NCBI RefSeq assembly: GCF_002104995.1 | Contig: NW_024468249.1 | Span: 1,178,001-1,242,000, forward strand | Direction: 5' to 3' | Source: Linderina pennispora | Taxonomy: Eukaryota; Kickxellomycota; Kickxellomycetes; Kickxellales; Kickxellaceae | DNA: 64,000 bases | Shown here: positions 1-11,350 of the stretch, in pieces | Layout: every line of letters starts with the position of its first letter | Numbering within the stretch: position 1 is the stretch's first letter | Made by a program: the position numbers and the translations under genes | Notes under the pieces: model-generated | Told to the model about the DNA's origin: nothing | Seen by the model: only the letters and a program-made list of their open reading frames with translations | Databases searched by the model: none

Positions 1-1480
1 GCATTGGCGTGTGTGCGTTGGGAACAACCACCTTTGCAGGCTGGGCAAAGCCGCCAACCAGTTCAGTCTCTGTTTCGGGGACAGCAGCGTCCTCAGTGGT
101 GTCCTCAGGCCTTCTCACCGCCAGGCATCGCCAGATCAGGTGTCGTTTCTGCAGGGAGCTGCGAGAGCTGCTCCGCTGTCTCTTCAGGCTTGGCCCCGTC
201 CTTGTCTTCGGCTGGCTCGTTGCTGGAAGCCCCAGGCAGGTCAACATGGGTCATAAAAGTGAGGCCACCAGGAGGCACAACGACCTTGGTGACAAAGTCG
301 CTGTTTGGGTCGCCGCCAGTAGTGGAGTCGATATACACACTGGGCATCTTGGGCATGCGCACCCCATCAAACGCATCCTCGCCCTTGTTGGTCCCTTCGA
401 CCCTGGCAGCCGCAGCAGCAGCTAGCTCTTCTTTGGATGGTTCCTGCACATCCCTGGAAGCAGCAGCTGGCTTGGCGTCACTCCCCTCCACCTCCTCACC
501 AGCGACATCAAGCTTCAATTCCTCAGTGACTGGCTGCTCTTCGGACAAGCTCGGCCGCAAGCACTTGATCAATGATATTGACAACATTACCGTACGTAAT
601 CTCGCCCTCCAGTCCCTGGACCAGACTGTCGGCGCTCTTTGCCAGCGCACGCACATGGCTAAGACCAGCGTCAGTGAATGACACGTCCTTCTCATCAGGC
701 ACAACGACCAATTCGTAAAATCCCTGCAGGGCTGCGCGATTGTCGGCAGAGATCTCTTCGCCGGTTCTGGGCAACCTGTTGGTCCGCACTGAACAGGCGT
801 AGCGCTTGCTTATGCGCAAGCTCTTCGTTAGCCAGAATGCCGGTCGCCAGCTCCAAGCTAGTCTTGGCAATCGAGTCGGAGGCTGTCTGTGTGAAGTCTT
901 GGACAACCTTTTCCATCGTATCGCTCTCTTCAGCGTCCTGCTCCAGCGACAGCTGGTGGAGTTCGCTCAGCTCCTTGACCAGCAGCTGGTACTGCTCCTT
1001 CTTTGCGATCGTCAGAATCTGGTCGGCGTTGACCTCACCGCCGCTCAGCTTCTTTTGTTCGTACTGTTCTGCGCGCTGCTACACGACAACGAATTGTTGG
1101 TGCAAAAAAAAAGCTTATGCGTGAGTTGGGTGGCTGGCTGGCTGGAAATTGTACGAAGCCAAGAGCATGTATCGTCCATAAAAAGATGTCCAAAAGATAT
1201 GCATGTCCAGCTGACCAACAGGTATTGTACTTACCAGCTTCTTGCGGTAGTTGCGGAGCTTCTTCATGATGGCTGCCGTCAGCGCAGACGGCTTCTTTGC
1301 AGTGGCTGCCTCCAGAGCAGACGAGTCGTCAGTCGCCACATGCCCCGTGGCACCCGAGTCGCTGTCCTCGCCGGACTGCTGAACCGGGTCCGCGGCAGCC
1401 GGTTCCTGGATGGGGACTGCCGGCTCGGCATGCTCCTTAGGGGCGGCAGCGTTACTACCCTTCTTTGACTTTCTGGCCAT
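1..1480 (-). CDS. Caprin-like protein, N-terminal part (3' end cut by window edge, three frame breaks)
   Basis: Caprins are cytoplasmic RNA-binding proteins that partner G3BP in stress granules; fission yeast has a homologue, Cpn1. The first exon (1235-1480) encodes a low-complexity head ending in KKLRNYRKKL. A 156-base GT-AG intron (1079-1234) follows, then a helical exon with QRAEQYEQKKL, LTIAKKEQYQLLVKELSEL and, after a break, GEEISADNRAALQGFYELV and TYGNVVNIIDQVL. Order and spacing match the Caprin-1 homologous region (helical HR1 and dimerisation part). The acidic, Pro/Ala-rich tail runs off the left edge. Reading frame changes near 780, 555 and 105; at each point one base is extra and sensible sequence continues. 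The ATG at 1478-1480 is the first in frame. No RGG or G3BP-binding part is visible because the C-terminus lies outside. The family call is from memory of motif order. Confidence 0.72.
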
Positions 1481-1945
1481 TCGTACAATAACGCAAACCT
1501 AGTGAGTGCACTGAGAATAAGAGGTCTCGAGAGAGGAGAAATTGGGGTTGGGTATGTACAGTGTCAATAACGAGATGCTTGCTATGTTCCCAGATTTCGA
1601 ACCACGGTGGAAAATAGAGTATAGAGTGAGGTGCTCCAAGAGACTTTGAAAGTAAAGCTAGAAGGAAAGAAAAAAGCAGAGCAAAGAGCAAGAGTGGCCA
1701 AGGCAGGGGCGGCGGCTGTGGTAGGCAGCGTCACGGTTCACCATTTTCGCCCAAGGTTTTTTCTCTGGAAGCAGGCAGAAAAACAATGCGCGATCAAGTG
1801 GGCCCAGGTTTCTGATTAAGCCAAAATAAAAAATAAAAAAGGCGCACGCCAGAGCCAGCCAAACACTGCTGCAGACGCGTCGAAGCGCGTTCCGCCCTAA
1901 GCTTCTCCGCCCCATTTTTTTGCACCAATTTGCAGTCCATTGACA
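1481..1945. other. Intergenic, divergent promoter region between the Caprin-like gene and MZT1
   Basis: The two flanking genes are transcribed away from each other, so this 465-base stretch must hold both promoters. It contains an A-rich run near 1823-1842 and a short T run just before the MZT1 start. I see no open frame with family resemblance. Confidence 0.5.
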
Positions 1946-2286
1946 ATGAGCAGGCACCACCAGGACACGCAGTCCGCTGTGCTCGAAGGTAAGCAGCCCC
2001 CACGCATATTTCAGCCCGGCTTGCATTCGCCCCCTTGCATTGGCGCTAATTTTGCTCATGCACTGTAGTTCTCGAGGCCATGTCGCGCGAAATGGGCGGC
2101 GACCTGACACAGCAGCAGATATCGGCAGCCATGCGGCTCCTGAGCCTGGGGCTGAACCCCGAAGCCCTGTCGGCCATCACCCTGGACCTGCGCAGGCAGG
2201 CCTCCGAGCAGGACTCTGCGCAGCGGCAGTTACGTCAGAACCGCGACGACTACGCACCACCGCCATCGCGGCCCATGTACCATTAG
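1946..2286 (+). CDS. MZT1: MOZART1 (mitotic-spindle organising protein 1), gamma-tubulin complex microprotein
   Basis: MZT1 is a tiny helical subunit that binds the N-termini of gamma-tubulin complex proteins and is needed to activate microtubule nucleation at the spindle pole. The gene is two exons: 1946-1988 and 2069-2286, with an 80-base GT-AG intron splitting a valine codon. The spliced product is 86 residues, the normal size. Its core contains VLEVLEAMSREMGGDLT and LLSLGLNPEALSAITLDLRR, which aligns with the diagnostic 'GLxxETL...L...GINPEALS..I.ELR' helices of human and yeast MZT1. The tail is short and polar. The frame is unbroken. The gene sits divergently from the Caprin-like gene and convergently with eL37, whose stop lies 181 bases away. 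It would be missed by gene finders that need long exons. Confidence 0.9.
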
Positions 2287-2467
2287 CATTTTCAACGTAA
2301 ATATTACTTCAATGTGATCTCGTTTGGTATTTTTCATCTCCCGCATGGCTTGCAAAAAGAACACAAAAGCTATTCCCTTCGGCAACAAGATCAAAAAAAC
2401 ACAGGCGCACGAGTTCAGGTCAGGCACAAGAATGGAATTGGGGGATTCTTCTAAACTGCTTAGGAGC

Positions 2468-3011
2468 TTAGTCAGACTTGGCAGCCTTGACACCCTCACG
2501 GAAACCGTTCTTGAAGCGGTTGTTGACCGTCTTGAGGTAGCGCATGCGGCCACTACCGGTGGTCTTTCTGCGCTTGGCCTTCATGCCCCAGTTGTAGGAG
2601 CGGATCTTGGCCGACGGGTAACCGCACGAAGCGCAAGTCTTCTTCTGGTTGTGGAAGGCGCGGCGACCGCAGCGCTTGCACAGAGAGTGGGTCTTGGTGT
2701 GACGCCTACCGAAGCTAGTGGTACCCTTGGTCTACAGGTGTGGTGAGATGGCGGGTGGGGGGTTTTAACAACACACAAATCTGTCTGGTGGTTGCGGGAA
2801 GAAATCAGACTCTGGGCCGAATTCTCTCCATCAGGAGCTCCGAAATTCGCATTCCAAAATTCGAAATTCCCCCAATGGCCATGTCTGATTCGAAATGTCT
2901 GCTCCCGGCAGCTCTCGCTTTCTGCTCCGTATCCGTCGCTGCAAAATACCGCATCCATCCACTGCGGGCTAACTCCTGTTTGTGCCGCGCGCGTCCGGTT
3001 CTCCTTACCAT
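2468..3011 (-). CDS. RPL37: Large-subunit ribosomal protein eL37
   Basis: eL37 is a zinc-binding protein of the 60S subunit near the exit tunnel. The main exon (2468-2731) encodes [18 protein letters not shown] followed by the C-X2-C-X11-C-X2-C zinc ribbon, [18 protein letters not shown] and a basic tail, all hallmark eL37 sequence. The first exon is only the start codon: ATG at 3009-3011 is followed directly by a GTAAGG donor. The 277-base intron (2732-3008) ends in CTGTAG. Spliced length is 88 residues, identical to budding yeast. The frame is intact. Ribosomal protein genes of fungi often carry a first intron right after the start codon, so the three-base exon fits the family. No other product is plausible. 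Confidence 0.96.
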
Positions 3012-4602
3012 TTTTTAATGTCACTTTGAAAAGCCAATGTGTTTAAAAGAAGGATCGCAGCCACTGTGCGCTGAGCGACTTCGCTAGTTTGGATTTGGGC
3101 CATTGGACGTGGTAATTTCGAAATGGGTGATTGAATCGTTGTATCTGTTGATTCGATGATCGATCTGATCACTCCATATGGCTGATGGCTGGTGATGGGG
3201 TGTGTGAGCATTCCTTTTTGTGGCTTCCGCAGATGGGCGCGAGTCGCATGACCGGCCCGCACCACCGCATGACATTGGGGTGCGGCATGCGTGGGCAATA
3301 GTGCGTCTTTATCTTGCAGCGGCCATTTTCTCAGCTGGGAAACGGGTCACAAAGGGGGAGCCCACATTTTTATCGTGCCATGTCTGCTGGCACCTGTGTC
3401 GCCAGGTTAAAAAAGATATATGAATCGCGTTGAGATGGTTTAATTAAAAGCAGCGCATAAGCCGAGTCCATTGCCATATTTAGGAGCGCCAGCGAGGATT
3501 GTCCTGTTTTCTTTTTCGCAGACGGACGTCCGCAGAGGCCAAGTGTTCGTCTCTGCACGAACAGAGCGAGGCATGCGGCAAAGTCGGCAGCTGTTTTTTT
3601 CTTCGCCTGCCTCGGAACCGGATGACACTTGCATTACCTTGTAGCTGCATAATTCAACAATCCGCCCATTTTTTGAATACCGCGCTGGAACAACAATTAA
3701 TTTTGTTTTAGGGCTAATCTCTTCTTCTCTGGCACGGGTATGCTATCACGACAGGAGCAGAGGCAGATCATTCAACGATATTTTTAGGTTCATTCGTTTT
3801 TTATTTTGCAAAGGCACTCCAACAGGATGAAGCCAGGTATGGTGGCTACTGAGGATGTGCTGTTCATTGTATAGAGAAAATATATTGAACTCCCTTTTAC
3901 AAATGACACCGACTCGGTCGACAGGCAATCATTCGGATCACGCAGTCGCGCCTATCATAAAGTTAAACACGCCCCCAGCATGCACGCCGCTCGGATCCGT
4001 CGACGTGGTTTGCACCAGTCTGCCATGCGAAGGAAGGTCGACCCGCGCAAAAGCATTACTACAAAGGGCTGTAGAAAGGAGGAGTGGCAGCTGTGATCGG
4101 CCGGTAGCGGAGGTGTGTGGACAGGCATAATGTACCAGTTTTTTCTGGGCTCCTTTTCGTCTGTTCATTCTGCGGATGAGGCCGTGGATTTGCAAAGCGA
4201 CTTTGTCATGAGAAGATCACAGCAATCCTGTGTTCCAGGCGTTCTCATAAATTTTGGGCTTGGTGGTTAGTGTACCAAGGGGGATATGGTTGGCTGACGT
4301 GGGTATTTGTATCTCGTTACTACATTGGAGGGGATGCTGATTTTCATACCCGGATATGATGTCTGTACCCGTGTCGAAATGCAGTGGGATATGCACGTCG
4401 GGCGCAAAGCACAAAGAGAGCATGGGTGAGACTGCGGAGGTAGGAGGGACATTCATGTATGCGTTCAGAATTGGAACACTGCATACTTGTGCCTAATAAA
4501 AAAATCCAAAGCGAATCGGCTGTCTATCTGTTTGCTTGCTAAAGCGGACACGGTTTCATGCCATTGCGTTCAAACGTGCCAGGTTGGTGACACCCACTTT
4601 TT
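3012..4602. other. Intergenic region upstream of eL37 and downstream of the homeodomain gene
   Basis: About 1.6 kb with only short random frames. The eL37 promoter must lie at its left end, on the minus strand. I see no RNA gene or mobile element. The right end, near 4603-4900, probably includes the true 3' coding end of the homeodomain gene. Confidence 0.5.
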
Positions 4603-6109
4603 TTATTTATTGGTCACATTGCGAGGTGTCATTGGACGGCAGCCGCTGGAATTAAATTGAATAGGCGCATATGTGCGTGCACTGGGTGTGGGTTGGGAAT
4701 ATACATAATCTTGTTTTTGGTACTGTAAAAAGGCTTTAGGGGTGGATGGGGGAGTGGGGGGAGTGGGGGGAGCGTGCGCTGCTCAGGCGGGGCATCGAGC
4801 ATTGCCAGCAGCGACATTGACCGCTGCACGGGGACGGCATCAGGCGGCGTCAGGGCGCTGCGGCTGCTGGTGTTGCTGCTGCTAATGGCTGGCTGCAGCG
4901 GGCTTTTCGGAATATGACAGCGACGGGGTGCCTATTCATTGTTGGCGGCATCAGGGAGTATGAGCGTTGTGCTGAATGCTGCTGCAGCTGGGGCAGCACG
5001 GTATTGCCTGCGCTGTTACAATCAGACTTTGACCGCATGAATGACACCTGCGACGGCGTGCTATTCGAGTACAAGTACCCCATTTTGCCTGTTGAGCGGT
5101 CGTTGCTGAACCACGGGTCGCGCCGCGTATGCTGCAGCTGCGGGTTGAAGCCCCGGTCGCTGATGAACGATGACGACCGCACGGCCGACGGAATGAGGTG
5201 GTCGCTCGAGAACGTGGTCACCATGGCTGGCACATCTGGCTTGCGTGATAGCACCACCGGCTCCGCGCTGTGCGGCATTGGCGGCGGCGGTGTCATGATT
5301 GCCGGCTGCTGGGCATACGTCGCAGAGGTTGGTGTGACCGGCGGCGGCGTTGAAATCGCTGTGGGCGCGCTGCTGATCATATAGCCAAGTGCTGATTTTA
5401 TCACCGCCCCGCTCTCCTCGCTCCATACCGGCGAGGCCGAGCTCTTGTTCTGTTGGCTCGACTGCACGCTCAGCGCACTGTTGGCCACTGGAGACGTCGA
5501 CGATGCCGCTGAGTGCGAGGATATGGACATCCGGCGGCTGCTTGTGGCCACCGGCGACATGGACTTGTTGGTGCTGGGCTTGGGCCTGATGTGATTCGAC
5601 AGCCGCGGCCCGTTGCCAGAGGTGTCCTTCATGCGCGCCGCCTGGCGCTTGTTCTGGAACCAGATCTGAACCGTGCGCGGCGTCATCTGCAGCTGCTGCG
5701 CAAGCTGGTTACGCGTCTCGGTCGACGGGAATGACGTCTCGGCAAAAACCTTGTTCAAAATCTGCAGCTGCTGCGGGCTTGCCCGCTTGCGCTTGCCCTT
5801 GACCGACACCATCGACAGCGGGTGCTGCTGCCCATGATTGCTGGGCGGCTGCTGGCTGCCAGACATGGTGATCGGCGGGACATTGCTGGCGTAGGGATGG
5901 GAGGGAGACATGTGCTGGCCATGGCGCGCCTGGTCAACGCGGTACATGGGAGCTATTGGCTGCTGTTGCTGCTGCACTGTCACAGGCACAGCCTGCTGTG
6001 GTGGTTGGGATGCTTGCATATTTTGGTGGGGAGAGTAGTAAGACCCAGCGGTAGAAACAGACGCCAACGGCTGCTGGCCATACGGCGCGGGGGCTGGACG
6101 AACATCCAT
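4603..6109 (-). CDS. Homeodomain transcription factor, Gln/Ser/Pro-rich
   Basis: A nuclear regulator. The open frame from the ATG at 6107-6109 runs to a stop at 4850 and gives 419 residues. A homeodomain lies at about residues 104-165: a basic arm (GKRKRASPQQLQIL), helix 2 and the recognition helix TVQIWFQNKRQAARMK with the invariant Trp, Phe, Asn and Arg. Flanks are rich in Gln, Ser, Pro and Thr, as in activation domains. Beyond 4850, sensible protein resumes after double frame breaks: SSRSALTPPDAVPVQRSMSL, then a stretch with QYQKQDYVYSQPTP ending at a TAA at 4603. I infer that the gene ends there; C runs near 4745-4770 are likely break sites. The certain part is 4850-6109. WFQNKR resembles fungal Pho2/Yox1-type homeodomains, but I cannot name an orthologue. 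A purine-rich (plus-strand) leader lies upstream at 6120-6310. Confidence 0.87.
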
Positions 6110-8534
6110 TTTAGTGTTATTTTTAAAGAAAGAATGGTTACCAAGTACAAGAGAAGGAGGGAAGAATGAAATAGAGCCAGGTATAATAGGTAGTCAGAAG
6201 AGGAGAAAAAGAGAGTTATTAGTATTATCAGGTCCTTTTTGAGGGAGCTGTCAGAAGAGGGGGGAGGAAAAGAAAGCTGGGCACGGTGGGAGAAGAGGAG
6301 AAAAATGACGAGGTGGAAAAAGGCAGGCCGTATTTATTCTGTTCGCTGAACACAGGAACACTCGCTGCTCATTGCAGGAAAAAGGGAAGGGCGAAAGGAA
6401 ATGACCTGCTAGCCAACTTTATGAATTCCAAAAACTTTTTAGCGATTGACCCAAAAAAGGCTCGGACGTGGGACGGCGAAGGCGGGAGGATGGGGTGGTC
6501 GCCACCCCTGGTATTGCCCCTCCCCATGCCCATCCCAGTGCTGCAGGATGCCAGCAGAGGGCGGGTATTGGCCACACGGGGCACGGTGTGTTCTCAGTCA
6601 ATTAAGCATCGCCTTTTTTTAAACAGCCGGCGAACGAAGTGATAAAAAACGAGCGCCCATGCTCGCTCATAACAAGCCCGACTATTAAATGCACAGAATG
6701 CACTACGAAAAAATGCGTAATCGAGCCGCCATCTAGTGTGGAAATCATCGTAATGAGTGTGGACGGGAATATTGGTGCACACATTGGCAGCGATTTCAAT
6801 TTCGCTGTCTGCCCGGTCAGGAATCTGGAAAGCCATGCTGGCCATTAAAAAATTTACCCTCGTCCTATGCAGTTCATCCCACCCCCCTTGGCTGCTCTGC
6901 GTAATGCGTCCCCATGGAGCTTTGCACAAACAACCACTAGCCCAGCACAGGCCACCCGCGACACTGGGACATCATGTATAGCTTCATACGAGTCTTTCTG
7001 CCGGGACAGGGGCCTGGGCGGAAAACATATACAAAAGACGGGGAGGCCATCTAGGCTCGGTGCACGCACGCCATTAATCGATAACAGCAATGTATTAACA
7101 CGCACCTTCCATTTGATTGTTTTGGCAGCAGCAAAAAGGCATACGTTTCCTCCCCAGTCCCACGTCCATCACCGAGATGGTGGCCTCATGTCACCAGACT
7201 TCAGACGAAAAACAGGGACAGGGAGAAAGTCGAGATGGCCAGGACTTCCAAGGAGGCTGCTTTTGTGTTGTTTTGTTTCGTTGGCGTCAAAGTGAGGATA
7301 AGTGGTCATTTGGGCGGCGACAATGGCCATCCACTGCACGTCCTGCATTCCCTGTCCCATCCCTCGTCCTATGAAAGTCGCCTGCTGTTGGACATGGGTC
7401 AACCCTGGATTTGCCTTCCTTTTTCAACGAGAAAGCGGGAAAAGGGGGAGGGGGCAAAACAGCCGAGGTTTAAAGTCTTAGAGTGAAGGCACTGGCAGCA
7501 TGTTCTGACAGTTCGCAATGTGGCTTTCCAGGACCGGCCTTTTGCAAAGCATGTCCATGTTGAAAGGCCATAGGCCAAGTTCCATGTCCTTTGTAAAATG
7601 CTGCTTCTTTCTTCCACCATGCCGACATCACATCTCCGTCCCCGATCAGTGCGACGTTGCACTGGAAGGGAAAAATTGTCCAGCTCATAAGCTAGGAACC
7701 ATTTTTTTATGTCTTCACAGACCCAATTCAAGCTATGCTTGTGCAACATTGCATTCTTGATTCATTTACCTGTGAGTGTGCTTTTTAATGTACGATCGGC
7801 TTCAGAAAAGAAATAAAAACAGATGCCTTGTCCACTTGGGCGTGGGCACTGGGTCCTCTTTTTTAAGACAACAGTGGACTTCTATTTACATGCCGCTGGT
7901 TGGGTGGGCGAGTGTTGTCTGGCGAAAGTCATCCTTTCGAGAAGAGTGACTAGCCTGCTACACTCTGACGCAGACTGTAGCAGCACAAGTCGAATATAGC
8001 AGTGCGATCCGTCCTTCGACTGGCCTAGGAAGGCAGGACACGCACTATCACTCCCGGCTCCCTTTTGCGGGACATTGCGAGTGGGGCCAATTCATCCGGC
8101 CTTATGCTTGGGTGGGCAGAGGAGGGAGGTGTGGCGTAAGCTATTGCTATCAGCCCCCTGCTTGCCACCGCCCATTCCCGTCCCTTGTTTCTGCCAGTAC
8201 CGAGATCAATGGCACAACCTTGCCTCCAGGTCTCTTTGTGTCTCGGACTGAGATTGTGCGGGAACACCACAGCGATAGTCCTGGCCAGTGGAGTCTGTCT
8301 GGAGGGAAATGGAAGCACAAATCCCGCGTGAGCAAACCTATTAAGCCTCTCTGTACTCCGATGCCCAACCAGCAAAGTCTCTCAGCGCCAGATCCAGACT
8401 AACAAAAGACCCACAAGACATAGTGTTTGGCGGCACCCACTGCCAGGTGGAATTGTACAACCTGCGATTGAGCTAACCGACAGCGTCGTGTACTGCTTTT
8501 ACTTCATATTCTGGAACACAATATTGGCCTCAAA
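6110..8534. other. Long intergenic region between the homeodomain gene and MSS1 (divergent)
   Basis: About 2.4 kb. The first 200 bases are strongly purine-rich on the plus strand, so pyrimidine-rich in the homeodomain transcript, typical of a leader or promoter in this genome. The rest has no frame with recognisable protein character and no RNA gene that I can support. The last hundred bases hold the MSS1 promoter. Confidence 0.5.
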
Positions 8535-10411
8535 ATGATCGTTCGTGCTGTGCCCCGCTTATTGCACCGATCACTTTATCAGTTTGCGCGAATGGGCCTA
8601 TGGGCGCCTGCGACTGCGGTTAGACAAGCGAATCTCGTGGGTTCTTGTTGGACAACTATAAGGGCACCCTCGACTGCCTGGGGCGGCCGATCTATGTTTA
8701 GGCAATTGTCGTCCGACAGCACGACCAACCACAGGAACCGCGCCAAGGACACGATCTACGCGCTATCGACTCACCCGGGTAAAGCGGCAATAGCTATTAT
8801 TAGGATCTCTGGCGCGCAAACAAGAGATGTAAGATGCATTTGTTTGTTTACAGCCATATATGAAGCCCCCCTCCCCGGGTGAAATTCGGCACTACATTCT
8901 AAAGTTCACCCCTATAGGCTCTTGGGCAGCTGCTATGTAACCGGGTACCAAGTCCGCGCCAGGCAGTGCTGCGGCGGCTGTGGGATCCGGCCGATCCGAG
9001 CAACACATTGGACACCGCCCTGTGTTTGTATTTTGCCAGTCCGCACTCGTACACAGGCGAGGACATGGGCGAATTGCACGTACATGGCGGGACCGCGGTG
9101 ATCGCCAGCATTCTTTCTGCCCTGCGCAAGCTCAACCTGCGTATGGCCGAGCCCGGCGAGTTCTCCAGGCGCGCCTTCGCCAATGACAAGATGGACTTGA
9201 CCGAGCTCGAGGGCGTGGCCGATTTGATCAACGCCGAGACCGAAGCGCAGCGCCGGCTGGCAGTCCGCCAGGCGCAGGGCGAACTGCACCAGATGTACGA
9301 GCAGTGGCGGGTGGAGATGGTCAAGGGAATGGCGATGGTTGAGGCCTACATTGACTTTAGCGAGGAGGAGAACATCGAGGATGGCGTGTATCAGGCGGTA
9401 CGCAGGCAGGTGGAGCTGCTGGAGGCGCAAATCTCTAGGCACTTGGATGACCGGCGACGTGGTGAGATAATGCGCAATGGTGTATTGCTGTCGATTGTCG
9501 GCCCACCCAATGCTGGCAAGAGCACGTTGCTCAACAGACTCGGTAGGTTGCTCCAATCCATTACCGCCAAGTAGGCTAATGGATACAGGTAGTCCTGCAC
9601 CAAAAAAAATGATAGCAAGCCTGGTAATATGTATGGTCTGCTTGGGTTGTAGCACAGCGGCAGGTGGCAATTGTTTCGCCAATCGCCGGTACCACCCGGG
9701 ACATTGTGGAGACGACATTGGACATTGGCGGATACCCAGTGGTCGTGCAAGATACGGCAGGATTGCGAGTCGCCAATGACGCCATTGAGCAGGAAGGCAT
9801 CCGGCGGGCTGTCGACTCAGCAAAGCACGCAGACCTCCGGATCTGCATGTTCGACATACAAGAGCTGGCCGACCCTGGTACGACCGCAGACGAGCACGAC
9901 TGGGACCCGATCTTGGCGATGCCAAATACATTTGTCGTCCTCAATAAGGCGGATAAGATTGGTGCAGGCAATCTCGACAGTGCCCGGATTGGGATGTGGA
10001 AGGAACGCCTGGGAATCACAAACAACGTCATGACCGTGTCGTGCTCCACTATGCTGGGCTGGGAGCAGCTAATGGATACGCTTGCTGGTCGGATTGGCGC
10101 CAATTGGGAGTCGGCAGCGGCAGCGCAGATGCCCCTGACCAAGGCCAGACATCGGGAGCATCTGGAGCAGTGTCTGGTGCACCTTGAGGCATTTTTGCGT
10201 AAGTCCTATTGCTTTTCCTTTTTCTTTTTTGTTGGTGTTACTCAGTTGCTGACGCGGGTTTGTGTTTATCGTAGGGATCGACGAAGACCTTGTTGTTCTG
10301 GCAGCCGAGGAACTTCGCAAGGCGAGCAATGCCCTCGGCCGAATCACCGGCAAGACTGGCATTGAGGATGTCCTTGACGCGCTGTTCAGCACATTCTGCA
10401 TTGGCAAGTAG
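8535..10411 (+). CDS. MSS1: Mitochondrial tRNA-modification GTPase (MnmE/TrmE, yeast Mss1, human GTPBP3)
   Basis: With its partner MnmG/Mto1 this enzyme builds the 5-aminomethyl-type modification on the wobble uridine of mitochondrial tRNAs. Four exons: 8535-8828, 8918-9542, 9653-10198 and 10275-10411. The three GT-AG introns are 89, 110 and 76 bases. The 533-residue product has an Arg-rich presequence without acids near its start. It then shows the formyl-THF-binding N-domain ([32 protein letters not shown]) and the G domain: GPPNAGKST near residue 293, GTTRD, DTAGL and NKAD. It ends in FCIGK, whose Cys is the family's conserved C-terminal residue. The frame is unbroken throughout. It lies 135 bases ahead of the mitochondrial IF-3 gene on the same strand. 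Length is close to yeast Mss1. Confidence 0.95.
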
Positions 10412-10546
10412 CGAGCCGCGAGCCGGCCAAGCCGCTCGGCTTATCGTGCAGACCCAAGGCCAAAGCAATAACGTGACGTGAGCCTATCCGCCTTTTTCCC
10501 CCTAGACTACGCTATTTGCATGCTGAATATTTTCATTTTTGATTCA

Positions 10547-11350
10547 ATGCTGTCGCGGAATGTAACAAAGGGCTGGGCGGCAGCAAGCCGCTTCCACATC
10601 CACACCAGCGCCAGGGCCTGCGACCGAGCACAGCCGGCTGGCAATAACCGCACAGCGTTTCTCGCGTCAAAGCTGCGCGCTATGGGCAGCCGCGGCACCG
10701 GCATCGGCGGCATGCGTCCGGCCACTGCCCCGAAACCATCGGTTTCCAACGCCAAGCCCATAGCGCCCCGGCCGAAGCCCCAAATAGCGCGGCCCAGTTT
10801 CGGGGCGGCCCCGTTAGCAAAGGCCGAGCCGGGCAATGAGCGGGCAGCGCGGGACGAGGAGATCCAGTCGGCAGTGATCACGCTGATTTCGCTTGAGGGC
10901 GTGGTGGAGGGAGCGCGGCCGCTGGCGCAGGTGCTGCGGGAGCTGGACCGCGACCAGTTTACATTGATGGTGGTGGATCCGCAGCAGACGCCGCCCGCGT
11001 GCCGGGTGTTTTCGCGCAAGCTGCTGTATGAGCGCGAGCGGCAGGCGAAGCGGCAGAAGAAAACGGCAGTGAAGGCAGCGAAGCCGCAGGTGGTGCGGCT
11101 GAATGCCAATATCGGCGATCACGACTTCGAGATCAAGCTGCGCAAGGTGGTCGAGTTTCTGGAGAAAGGGCGGCGGGTGACGGTGCAGATTGAGGAGAGG
11201 TCGCGGAAAGCTCGCATGAATGCGCGCACGGAGGAGCGGGCGGCCAAGATTATGCTGGAGGTCGAGGGCAAGTGCTCGGTGGTGAATCCGCCGGGTGTCG
11301 AGGCAAATGTGTGGTCGGTAGCGCTGCAGGGCAAGGCCGTCAAGGAGTAA
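10547..11350 (+). CDS. Mitochondrial translation initiation factor IF-3
   Basis: IF-3 keeps ribosomal subunits apart and checks the start codon in mitochondria. The single exon encodes 267 residues from the ATG at 10547, giving a basic, Ser/Ala-rich presequence (MLSRNVTKGWAAASRFHIHT) suited to mitochondrial import. An in-frame ATG at 10520 would add nine residues and cannot be excluded. The N-domain shows VITLISLEGVVEGARPL and LMVVDPQQTPPACRVFSRK, matching the family's 'DLV.V.P...PPVCR...Y.K' element. A linker follows, then the C-domain with IGDHDFEIKLRKVVEFLEKG and VTVQIEE. The frame is clean. It sits directly downstream of MSS1 in the same orientation; the two act in the same compartment and process. 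Confidence 0.88.
   Translation: MLSRNVTKGWAAASRFHIHTSARACDRAQPAGNNRTAFLASKLRAMGSRGTGIGGMRPATAPKPSVSNAKPIAPRPKPQIARPSFGAAPLAKAEPGNERAARDEEIQSAVITLISLEGVVEGARPLAQVLRELDRDQFTLMVVDPQQTPPACRVFSRKLLYERERQAKRQKKTAVKAAKPQVVRLNANIGDHDFEIKLRKVVEFLEKGRRVTVQIEERSRKARMNARTEERAAKIMLEVEGKCSVVNPPGVEANVWSVALQGKAVKE

Noticed and set aside
1658-2110. Minus-strand frame of about 150 codons overlapping MZT1
   Set aside because: It is antisense to the clearly conserved MZT1 exon and has no recognisable composition.
3012-8534. tRNA or other structured RNA genes in the gene-poor regions
   Set aside because: I looked for T-loop consensus (GTTCRANNC) with matching acceptor stems and found none I could pair. A covariance-model scan would settle it.
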